A program made the position numbers and the translations under genes. Positions 11,667-21,386 of a stretch of DNA of 64,000 nucleotides are shown one piece after another (the stretch's first letter is position 1; every line of letters begins with the position of its first letter). The notes under the pieces were generated by a model. That model did no database searches. It had not been told where the DNA came from and worked only from the letters and a program-made list of their open reading frames with translations. Source of the DNA: Cryptomeria japonica (taxonomy: Eukaryota; Streptophyta; Pinopsida; Cupressales; Cupressaceae); assembly GCF_030272615.1 (NCBI RefSeq), contig NC_081415.1:379217392-379281391 (forward strand), in the 5' to 3' direction.

Positions 11667-12684
11667 TGGCTAAATATTTTGTAAGTGACTTTACAACCAC
11701 TTACAAAATGGTAAATCTAAACACAATATGTGAGACAAAGTCTCTCCTAATTCTAAGGGAAGGCTTCCCCTTTTTATTTCCTTTTGATTAAGCTAATACC
11801 TAACTAAGAACTATCAATTGGGATGGAATAATAAGTCACTTCCTATTTTTTAGGAATGAGGTTCTTCAAATGCAATAAACTTTTAACAATTTTACTTCAC
11901 TAAAAGGTACAAAATGCAGCAACAAAAACCAATAGACTGGTGATTAGATGTAAGAAGAATCACTAGTATACCAATTAAATAACTTAACAAGGAAAATACA
12001 CAAGCTCAAAGTCTTATGTAACTTTTTTGCAATGCTTGAATCATAATATGTAGCATATAATAGCTCAAAGTCTCGATGCGCTCAAATTATGTATATTCAA
12101 GAAGAATAAAAGCACAAAGTCTTCTAAGTTCTTCTCTACATCAACACTTTAACTAATTTAATCTTTGAGATTGCAGTACAAAGTCTGCGAGAAATCAAAT
12201 CAAAGCTCCTTTATAATATCCACAACAATCTCACAAATATCCTAATTTAATTCATAAAATACTCCACTATGACGCAAGAACACAATGGTAATATGAATAG
12301 AGATTCAACTCAAAGTTTGAAAACTCAATCCTCTTTTTATTAATATTGGGAATCAAATTTACAAAACAAAACACAAAGTCTGTATTGATGTAAATTTGAA
12401 TAGATTTGTCTTTCATGCATCCCAGATCCTTATTTACAATGAGCACTCTCATTTTTATAGAGGAGAGATTATGAGAAAAATGTGGGAGAAAGATAACCAA
12501 CTATTAACTTATTCCACATTATAGTCCTAGTTCATTTTGACTTGTAATGTGTTCACATGTAATTACATCTTGCAACTTTACATGTAATATGTCATGACTA
12601 AATTGAATAATACATGATGAAAGTAAGCTAAGTGTCTAACTAGATGACTTCATTAACATCATCCTTTGTCAAGGAGTTTCTTCA
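11667..12684 (-). repeat. 3' LTR of the minus-strand Ty3-type element
   Basis: 1,018 bp, matching 15582-17839 apart from the insertion there. Landmarks shared by both copies are TTTTGTAAGTGACTTTA near the left end, CTAATTCTAAGGGAAGGCT, GATTAGATGTAAGAAGAATC, CACAAGCTCAAAGTCTT and ACATCATCCT close to the right end. No ORF of note. Confidence 0.85.
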
Positions 12685-12873
12685 TGTTGCAAAGTTGCTA
12701 GTGCTTGGAGTCTTTAGGTCCTGATGAGTGGATAGGAGCATCTAAGACAAAGTTGCAACAATGGATTCAAATTGTTTCCAAAGTCAAACAAGAACTTGAA
12801 AAAACCTATGAGGCATTGGAGAAAAACTCTAAAAACATGAGACGAGGAATAAAAATGACCAAGTATGAATGAG

Positions 12874-13310
12874 TTGCAATTCGGGTCTCAAGACCCATAT
12901 TGCAAGTGTAGGGAGGATTATCATGTAATCGATCCTGAAGGCTCGACTACAACTTGCCAAGGGTGAATGCTATCATGCAATCAGATTCTAAATCCCGACT
13001 ACAAGTATGGAGAAAAGGGATATGTAGGTCGGGTCTTAAGACCTATCCTACTTTTTCTTAGTGTGAGGATTTGTTGGTTGGGTCTTGAGATCCAATCAAC
13101 ATCTTATGGTTGCAAGTGTGACTTGCAATTGTATCTCAGAAACCCGACTGCAAGTATGCGTGACGTCTAGAAAAACATGTAATCTTGGTTTAAAAACCTA
13201 ATTTAACATGTATATGGAACTCATATGTAATTCAGGTCTCAAGGCTCGAATTACATGTAAAGGGGGAAAACACTTTTAAAGTTGGGTCTTGGACCTGATT
13301 TTACAGACAA
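12874..13310. repeat. Array of about nine imperfect palindromes
   Basis: Units of about 28-35 bp, spaced about 40-55 bp, each have complementary arms around a core like GGGTCTcaAGACCC. The clearest are: 12874-12905, arms TTGCAAT/ATTGCAA with core arms GGGTCT/AGACCC; 13024-13051, GTAGG/CCTAC around the perfect palindrome GGTCTTAAGACC; 13073-13100, GTTG/CAAC; 13122-13154, CTTGCA/TGCAAG; 13226-13255, TGTAATTC/GAATTACA. Others near 12924, 12976, 13176 and 13282 are weaker. The arms differ between units while the core is similar, so it is not a simple tandem repeat. Part of the array recurs at 30330-30440 and 56882-57280. Confidence 0.85.
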
Positions 13311-13975
13311 AGGAAAAACTTAAACAATAAGACATAAAAACTTATAAAAGGATAATCTAGGACTTTGACCTTTGATTGAAAATGACTTGGAGATGAACTA
13401 TATACTCAAGAGTAAATGACTTGTACCTCGATAAGCATTCCTTAGACCTTTAAATGATAAAATGATGTAGGATTATCCATAATTCTTTCCAAGCTCAAAT
13501 TGGAGATAACAAACTATGGCTCTAACTGGGAAATTGCCTTTGGTCATGGAAGCGATTGAAGGTAGTAGAATCCAGAACTCCAAGTGCCATTTTCATCCAT
13601 TGGGCTATAGAGTCAAGCAATCAAAGAAACACAAAGACAACAAGGATGACACAACTAGCTAAAATGACCTATTGAAATAAGACTCAACTTTGTGCAACTG
13701 CACTTATTGGAAAGGACAACTAACCTAACCTAGACTAACTAATAATGGGAACTTCTTCAAATGGAACCATTCACTAGTACCCCAAAGTAACTTCCCTTCT
13801 TCAACAAGGTGGAGTGTGTTCCATGATCATAAGTAGCCACATGAAGATGAAGCACAAATAATTGTACCATACCTCAATGCACCACTTCTTGGAAGAAATA
13901 AAAAATCACACTTGCCTCCTTAAGTTGGTCATATGTACTATTGCTCCAAAGTGAATCAATGAACCAAGACTTCCC

Positions 13976-15457
13976 TCACTCAATTATAAATGTGTCTTTG
14001 GCTCCATTTTCAAATTTATCTTCATGTTCAAGAACAAGTGCAACCTTTGACGTCTTGTTTACTTCCAACCAAGCTATATGTCTTATAGGACATCCCCTGG
14101 AGAGGACAAAGACCAAATTCTTCTTGCTAGTTCCACTTCTATGATCTACTTTCTCAATCATATCCTCATGTTGGGTGAAATGATTTTCCTCATGTGATTG
14201 AGGTGAAAACATGGCTTAATAGTTGGCTTCATCATGTTATTCACAAACTTCAGATTTGGGAGATATTGAGTTGTCATCAAGACTTGAGCAAAACTCCTCT
14301 ATTATGTTTTTGAAAAGGTATTCATCAAGTTCTTTGGTAGTTCTCTCATGCATAATTTGTTCAAGTTCATTAATTTGAAATATAGATGCATTCTTTTCAT
14401 CTTGTTCAACTCGATTGGTACCTTCATGCATATTCATCTTTTCACATCTCATGATACGATAGTCCTCATTTACCAATTACCTTTCAAAAGTGGCCTTCAA
14501 CCTCTTTTTGTTTATTCCCCATGGTATCCTACGTAATTTCTTCTTCTTGTTCAACAACTTCTTCATAATGCATTTACTAGATATGAGAGTTGCCAAATAT
14601 ATTTTCTTCCTTCTCTTGAAGAGATTAGCAAGATCACTTTGTTCAGATTCAAAGTTCCCCGCCACTACATTTGTTGGTGGTGAAGGAATCTTGTTCTGAT
14701 TCTTAACTGCATAATTGGAAGCATTATTTAGATGTCCTTGGGATATCTCTATAAGAAATAAAATAAGAACCATGTGATAACTACTTCTTAAGGGCTAACA
14801 CTTCATTAGCTAGCATGTGCACCATGGGATCTATTCTGCCAATAGAAGATGATTCCATATAAGAGTTTTCTTTGGACCTATTTGGCTTTATCCTTATCTT
14901 ACCCACAAGGATAAGATCATCTTCAATCTCAATTTCCAAAGTTTGTGCTACTACAAGATTAAGTGGAGTTGCTCTTCTCAACATAAAACTTACCTCAGGC
15001 ACTTGAGCATTGATAAAGAAAAACTTCAAATTCTCAATTGTAGGCTAAGCAATAGCTAGAATTCTATGTGTCAACTTGTTGAACTAAGCAATGAATTCAC
15101 GCATAGGCATATGAGTTGGGCCAACAAAGCATGGGAATCTTCAACAAGCTTAAACCTTGCCTCAAACTTAGCTTTGAGAGTAGCCCAATTTGTGATGGTT
15201 TGCAGTGCGAGGTGGTAGAACCAATCTACAACCACACCTTGTAGAGTTTCAATGAAAAGCCTCTCTGAAACATCCTCATGTTCCACACCAAGCAAACCAC
15301 ATGCAATATAGAAGGTAGTGATGTGCTCATCTAGATATTGTTTTTCATCGTTGTAGAGCTTGGGGAAGTTCTTTTGTGAACCATCATGAAGATAATGTAG
15401 AGGTGGAGTCAGATTTAATGGACCAAAAGAATTCCCCGAAGGACCTTGGGAAACCAT
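13976..15457 (-). pseudogene. Broken Ty3-type gag
   Basis: The first part (15457-15071) reads as a retrotransposon Gag capsid region: LHYLHDGSQKNFPKLYNDEK, ERLFIETLQGVVVDWFYHL, TNWATLKAKFEARFKL. A frameshift near 15090 leads to MPMREFIA(stop)FNKLTHRILAIA(stop), then FINAQVPEVSFMLRRATPLN and IEIEDDLILVGKIR (15029-14781), the usual continuation of Ty3 Gag. Two TAG stops fall where Gln (CAG) is expected. Downstream minus-strand reading (14773-13976) stays open in short, lysine-rich pieces without a recognisable zinc knuckle or protease. The gene is dead; its function would have been capsid assembly. Confidence 0.75.
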
Positions 15458-15556
15458 TTTACATGTCCTTAGCGAAAGATTGACAAATTAATAAAATAAA
15501 TTACAATGAATTCATACTGCAACCAAATGCATGAGGCCTTTGGATGTGTATCGTAT

Positions 15557-15573
15557 CCCCAACAGAGTCGCCA
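15557..15573 (-). promoter_or_regulatory. Primer-binding site, tRNA-Arg-like
   Basis: On the minus strand TGGCGACTCTGTTGGGG starts 8 bp after the end of the 5' LTR. It is complementary, with about three mismatches, to the 3' end of plant tRNA-Arg (ending ...GGAGTCG plus CCA) as I remember it. tRNA-Arg primers are known for Ogre/Tat-type Ty3 elements. The position fixes the transcription direction of the element as minus. Confidence 0.7.
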
Positions 15574-15581
15574 AAAATTAT

Positions 15582-17839
15582 TGGCTAAATATTTTGTAAG
15601 TGACTTTATAACCACTTACAAAATAATAAATTTAGACACAGTAAGTGAGACAGAGTCTCTCCTAATTCTAAGGGAAGGCTCCCCCTTTTTATTGCCTTTT
15701 GAAATAACTAATACCTAACTAAGAACTATCAATTGAGATGGAATAATAAGTCACTTCCTCTTTTTCTAGGAATGATGCTCTTCAAATATAATACTTTTAA
15801 CAATTTACTTTGACTAAAATGTACAAATTGCGACAATAAAAACCAATAGACTGGTGATTAGATGTAAGAAGAATCACTAGTATACCAGTTAACTAACTTA
15901 ACTGTAAAGCGGAAAATCGAACCCTAGGTATTTCCCCCACTCCAAGGAGAGAGAAGGGAGGTCACTAGGGTTGACGGTTTTCACTTAGGAGAGACTTTAC
16001 ATTCAAAAGAGGGGTTGAAACCCACAAGATCCAATCTTACACAATGCAAGACTGGATTCTAAATGAGTTTCAAGGGTTGAGACATCAAGGATACCCTCTT
16101 TTGTAAAGAATGTAGATAGAAAGATTGAACTAGGAGTACATGTAAAGTAAGAAAGATTCACTTATAAACGGAGATAGGGACACAGGATGAAGTTACGGAC
16201 CTGAAATTAGCAGTAAAATGTCGAGACGATGCTATTCTGCAAATTTGAGCGAAAGTTGATGGGACAATGGCGCCCGGAGTGCACACGGTCCTCCGAAAAA
16301 TCCACGAAACGAAGGGGGATCTGTTCGTCTTTGCACAAGGATTCCAGATCTTCAATTATAGCCGCGTACCTACAACCTACACACAGAAAAGAGAGGACGA
16401 TTGGGGGGTTAGGGATTAGGGGTTTGCCTTTAGGTCAAACCCCGATTTTGGAATTAACCAAGAAATGAGAATGCTATAAATGTAAATGTTTGTAATGTAA
16501 ACAAGTACTGATACCTTGTTGTAAGAATGTTTGTATTCTTACATGCGAAGGTGTAATGAATGTTGTATTTTGTATGTTGTAGGTGATCTCCTCTTCAATG
16601 GTTGAATCCTTGTCTTGAATGCAACACCTAGCCTTGAATGGAGACCTAGAATGCTCAATTGCTTGAAGGAATGCTTGAATGCTTGAATGTTTGAATGTTT
16701 GAATGTTGCTTCCGCCTCTTGCACACATGTGTTTTTCCTCCTCTTTTCTGGGAGGGGAAATGTAGTTTATATACTTGTCAATTAGGGTTGAGAGACTGAT
16801 TTTTTCGATCTTAGGCCGACCTAGGAACATTATTTTCCAATTTGCAAACTTAAAGACCCGATGCCCAACAAGAGACCGGGCCCAAAATAGGGCCAGGGAC
16901 CAGGGCGCTGGGCGCCATGGTCCTGGGGGACCAGGGCGCTAGGCGCCATGGTCCCACCTCCCGGGACAACAGGGTGCAAGGAGGATCAGGCCAAGGTGCA
17001 GAAATATGCAGTTTTTGATGTCGCAAACAAGTTTCGGGGTCTCCATTCAGGTTCAACGTTGCGCTGCCATCGTGAAGACCCAAATGCAGTCGAAATTGCA
17101 AGTGTCACAATTTTAGGATGCTACATTAACAATAAAAATGCACAAGCTCAAAGTCTTTTGTAACTTTTCTGCAATGATTAAATGAAAACATGCAGTATAT
17201 AACAACTCCAAGTCTCTTAATATGATACACACTAGAATTTTGTAATATATTTAGGAAGAATATAAGCAAAAAGTCTTCTAAGTTCTTCTTGACATCAACA
17301 CTTTAACTAATTTAATCTTCAATATTATAGCACAAAGTCTCGAAGAAATTAGATCAAAGCTCCTTTATAATGTCCACAACAATCTCACAAATATCCCAAG
17401 TTAATTAAGAAAATACTCCATTGTGACATAAGAACATAGTGGTAATATGAACAAAGATTCAACTCAAACTCTAAAAAATCAATGCTCTCTTTATTAATCT
17501 TGGGAATCAAATTTACAGAATAAAAAACAAAGTCTCTATTGCTGTAAATTTTTGTAGAGTTTTATTTCACACATCCCAAATCCTTATTTACAATGAGAAC
17601 TCTCATATGTATAGAGGAGAGGCTATGAGAAAAATGTGGGAGAAAGCTAACTAACTATTGACTTATTCCACATTACTATCCTAATTTATTTTGACTTGTA
17701 ATGTGTTCACATGTAATTACATCTTGCAACTTTACATATTATATGTTATCACTAAATTACATAATACACTATGAAAGTAAATGAAGTGTCTAACTAGAGA
17801 TGACTTCATTAACATCATCCTCTGTCAAGGAGGTCTTCA
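15582..17839 (-). repeat. 5' LTR of the minus-strand Ty3-type element, interrupted
   Basis: Matches 11667-12684 over 15582-15902 and again from 17126, with a 1,223-bp insertion between. Removing the insertion and one copy of its duplicated target gives about the same length as the other LTR. Confidence 0.85.
15903..17125 (-). mobile_element. Nested solo LTR, TSD TTAAC
   Basis: It starts TGTAAAGCGG and ends GGATGCTACA, flanked on both sides by TTAAC (15898-15902 and 17126-17130). It interrupts the LTR of the older element exactly where the other LTR copy is continuous. Only LTR sequence is present, so it arose by LTR-LTR recombination. In reverse orientation it matches the LTR at 60795-62003 (for example the GCATTCAAG...GGTGTTGCATTCAAG region and the GGTTTGACCTAAAGGCAAACC block), so both belong to one family. 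A GC-richer patch lies at 16870-17000. Confidence 0.9.
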
Positions 17840-17844
17840 TGTTT

Positions 17845-19371
17845 CTGTTACCAAAATATTGCTATAGCTAAATTTGGTGGCCTATTGCAGGCCTTATACA
17901 TTGTAGTAGAAGAAAGGTACACAATTTCTTTTTTACAAAAATCTTCATTTTGTACATTATGATCTCAGAATAGAAGCTTATTTCATTATGCAAGTATTTT
18001 TCAAGAAAGAAATAGTAAAAGATTACACAAAATAGCTTTTGTATTACAACAATGTGTAAGGTTACCCACACAAGTCAAGGGTATGACTGATAAATGCAAC
18101 AAGTAGAATGATAAACATATGTATAAATAGAATGAGAGAGAAAAAAAGATACGACATTTCCTTTGAATGACAAACCATTGGTTAGTTGAAGTTGCATCTT
18201 GATTTTTTCATGCTCCTAGTGCTCCTAGTATACTTGCAAGGGGTAAAGGACAGATGTGTTAGAGCTCTAGATCTTTATTCTTCTATAAATCTACTCATAC
18301 ATATATACATTGGACTAGAAAATGGAGAAAATCAGATCAGACCAAGCAAGAGAATCAAAGAGATCAAAGTGACAAACCATCATAAGCTTCATGAGCTTCT
18401 TATTTTTCTAACTTGTTTGTTCATTGTGCAGGTAGAGGACAAGTTTCCATTTCATGAATATAAAGTATGTGAGGTTAAATGAGGCTCCCACACATATACA
18501 TCAAACTACAAAATGGAGAAAATTAGATCAGACCAAGCAAGAGAATCAAAGAGATCAAAGTGACAAATCTGTTCACTGTGCAGGTATAGGACAAGTTTCC
18601 ATTTCATGAATATCAAGTATGTGAGGTTAAATGAGGCTCCCACAAGGGTTGAGTCTAACATTCTAATATGTCAATATCACTCCATTGAGTAGGGACCCAT
18701 CATTCACAACAATAAAACTTTTAGTATCACTGTTATGGATAACGTGCATGTGACCAATGTAGTCATATTGGCATATCAAACACCTTGACAACCCTAATGG
18801 GGTCTCAGAATACTATTGTAGTCATGAAGAGTATGATAACTCAAGAAATAATTTCATTATCATAACTATGATCTCAGAAGGTCTAATATCAGATAAATAT
18901 ACAAAGTGATATGGACTATCAATAACTGTTCAGACACAATAGCATCAAAAGAGGTTATAGATCGTAATGAAATCTGAAACAACCATTAATGACTTAGGAC
19001 AATCATAGTAAGTAAAAGTTCATATCATTCCTTATAGGAATCGGAACAGTCGGTGGCCATGTAGAGTTATAAGAGAATTAACACAAATTATATTGATCAT
19101 GTATTCATGATTTGAATAGATGTTAAGAGTTGTGACAGTCATTATTAGACCAGCCTCAAAAAGATCTACACAGTGCCTTAACAATGACATACATGCTTAC
19201 AAAAAAGCATCCCATTAAGCCACACATAATAGTGAATTCAAAGGATAAAAGATATAGTTTTACAAAGATATAATGACAACTCTACAAGGGTTAATAATCA
19301 TAATATGCACAGAAGTAACAGTGATTTGCAGTCATGGCGAACCTGGAATAAGGTTTTTTGACTCAAAGAAT
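17845..19371. other. Unassigned stretch between two elements
   Basis: No gene is recognised. The only clear structure is the tandem duplication at 18299-18645. The sequence up to 19371 continues after the LINE at 27580, since the LINE split it. Short AT-rich text with no recognisable domain in any frame. Confidence 0.4.
18299..18645 (+). repeat. Tandem duplication of an exon-like unit
   Basis: Two head-to-tail copies, 18299-18493 and 18494-18645, share ATGGAGAAAAT, AGATCAGACCAAGCAAGAGA, ATCAAAGAGATCAAAGTGAC, TGTGCAGGTA, GACAAGTTTCCATTTCATGA and AGTATGTGAGGTTAAATGAG. The second copy lacks about 43 bp (CATCATAAGC... to TTGTTTG). Each copy contains a pyrimidine-rich run ending in TGTGCAG followed by a short open frame, resembling a 3' splice site and exon. 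I do not recognise the peptide. Confidence 0.7.
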
Positions 19372-19386
19372 AACAATGCACAAGTC
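19372..19386. repeat. LINE target-site duplication, left copy
   Basis: AACAATGCACAAGTC; the right copy at 27565-27579 reads AACAATACACAAGTC. Length 15 bp is normal for target-primed reverse transcription and defines the 5' boundary of the LINE at 19387. Confidence 0.85.
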
Positions 19387-19473
19387 TGATTACCAACTCA
19401 GAAACAATGTCTGATTACCAACTCCGAAACAAGATGTATTCTTCCAAAATTTAGATGATAACCAAGTAAACAG

Positions 19474-21386
19474 ATGGAGAGTGGGGATGAGAAGGGGAGT
19501 GGTCGAGCCCAAAATTCAAATTTTTTGGGCGGGAGCACTAGTTCAGCAGCAGGAAAAAATGCAGAAGGAGATTCAGGGAGTCCTATAGAAGGGGAGAGTT
19601 CAGATGGTAAGGAACTCGATGTTCCTTTGGACTTAGGGGACCCAGGTGGGGGCCCTAGATCACATGAGGAGCATATAGCAGGAGGTAAGGGGAATGATCA
19701 GGTTCAAAATTCAAACCTGGGAGGCGGTAAACTTGAAGCAATTTCAGGACAGCATGCGGAAAGTGGTTCAGAGGATACAGTGGAAGGAAAAGAATCTAAT
19801 GGGAAGGATCTCGAGAACCTACCGAATTCAGGGGATCTAATGGGGGGACCCAGATCGATTGGACACATTGGTAAATGGTCCTCTTTGTTTGGGGTCAAAC
19901 CTAAAGGTAAGTCATCCTTGCCCTCGGTCAAAAATACCTCGAATGTGTCTCAGGGTAAGTTTTCTATTTCTATTCCTGATCAAATTATAGATCATAACAT
20001 TGCTAGAATGGAAAATACCTTGATTGGAGAGTTTTATGGGACGAGACCAACATTGAGGTCATTTGTGGGTTTGTTAAGAGGAAATGGAATAACTTGAAAG
20101 GTTAGGTGGATGTGGTTGCAATGAACAAAGGATGCTTGTCCTTTTCTTTCTCTTGTGAGGAGGACCACAGGAACATCCTTTGCAACGGTACTTGGGCGAT
20201 AGGCAAATGTTTAATGTATATCCAGAAATGGTACCCTACTGCGAGAAGAGAAAAAAAATTTGTGGTCCAAGTTCTAGTTTGGATAAAGTTACTTGGAATC
20301 CCAATGGAATATTGGGAGGAAGATGTGTTTGCAGGAATAGCCAACACCTTTGGGGAGCTTATCGCCATTGATCCAGTTACGGTATCTAGAAGAAGACTTA
20401 TTTATGCCAGAATCTGCATAGGAGTTGGGCCCGAAACGGATATGCCAGAGGAAATACAGATAGAATCAAAGCTTGGGAAATGGAAGTAGAATATTGTTTA
20501 CGAAACAATCCCTTTTACATGCTTTCACTGTAAGAAAGTCAGACACTAGGCTAAAAAATGCCCAAGTAATGTGGTCAAATCTCAATCCCAAGCTAAAGTA
20601 TGGAAAAAGGTGGACAACTCTTTGAAAGCTTCGTATTCTGATGGTTTGGATCAAGAAAAACAATCTCAGGTTGGAAGGATAGAGGAAGTGTTAGTCAAAG
20701 AGTTGGGAAATGAAACGAAGAAAGGAGATAATGAAAATGCCACCCATCAAGAAAAGGAACAGAATGGAAAGGAGTCAGATGATGGAGAAAGAGAGTCACA
20801 AGTCAGTAGCCAAAAAGAGGAAAAGGAAAAGGATAAGACAGATCAAAACTCAGACAATAGTGATAAGAGAAATAACGGTCAAAAGAAAAAGGGAGATAAT
20901 CAATCCAAAGATAATAAAGAGGAAGGAGACAATTTTAATTTAGTATCAAATTCATTTGAGTCAGATAAGGAAGCAGACTAGATCCAAGATGCACAACCTG
21001 ATAACATTCTGGATCAAGGGCTATCAGAGATTTCATTAGTCTCTCTAGCTAAGGTAAAGTTGATCTTTCCGGAGGAAAATGAGCCAAAAAGGGGAGATGA
21101 GGAAGACATCAAAAAGGTGTTGGGAAAGAGTGAATCAAAGAAGGAAGAAGAAGAAGTAATGGAGGATAAAAGAAAGATTAAGAACAAAAAAAATAATAAC
21201 AACAACAACAACAACAATAGTACATCAAGCAAAAATACCAGAAGCAGACTTGGGGATGTGGGAGCTCAGCATACTTCTCCAGGAAGATATTCAAATGCAA
21301 AGAAGAGGACTATGGAAACAAGAAAGAACATAGCAGATGGGACTCAAAGAACCATCTTTGAGGCTGGTATTTCTAAAAAACCATGA
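19474..21386 (+). pseudogene. LINE ORF1, nucleic-acid-binding protein
   Basis: The N-terminal third is Gly/Ser/Glu-rich (two related segments, EKGSGRAQNSNFLGG and GGKGNDQVQNSNLGGG). From about 19975 a DUF4283-like domain begins (DQIIDHNIARMENTLIGEFYG), continuing after a frameshift near 20095 as MNKGCLSFSFSCEEDHRNIL, GTWAIGKCLMYIQKWYP and VWIKLLGIPMEYWEED. A CCHC zinc knuckle, C-FHC-KKVRH-stop-AKK-C, lies at 20520-20561 with a TAG at 20547 in place of a residue. The C-terminal part is very acidic/basic, with an (AAC)n run near 21195-21220 giving poly-Asn. Its stop overlaps the ORF2 start as ATGA (21383-21386). In the family ORF1 binds LINE RNA. This copy has one frameshift and several TAG stops. 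Confidence 0.85.

Larger units (their letters stand above)
11667..17839 (-). mobile_element. Non-autonomous Ty3-type LTR element, gag only
   Basis: Two related LTRs (11667-12684 and 15582-17839) in the same orientation begin TGGCTAAATATTTTG and end CTTCA on the plus strand. The flanking pentamers TGTGT (11662-11666) and TGTTT (17840-17844) are a plausible target-site duplication with one change. The coding direction is minus. The 5' LTR is the right-hand copy, followed after 8 bp by a PBS, then a broken gag, then non-coding interior with a palindrome array, then the 3' LTR. No protease, RT, RNase H or integrase was found. No clear polypurine tract is visible next to 12684, which suggests loss or rearrangement. 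The right-hand LTR is longer because a solo LTR is inserted in it. Confidence 0.8.

Noticed and set aside
12874-13310. CRISPR-like array
   Set aside because: Repeats are not identical, the spacers are not unique sequences of fixed length, and the context is a plant retrotransposon.
18186-18482. 98-codon ORF with a signal-peptide-like start (MKLHLDFFMLLVLLVYL)
   Set aside because: It looked like a small secreted peptide, but the rest has no known peptide-hormone motif and it runs through the tandemly duplicated unit. Too weak to call.
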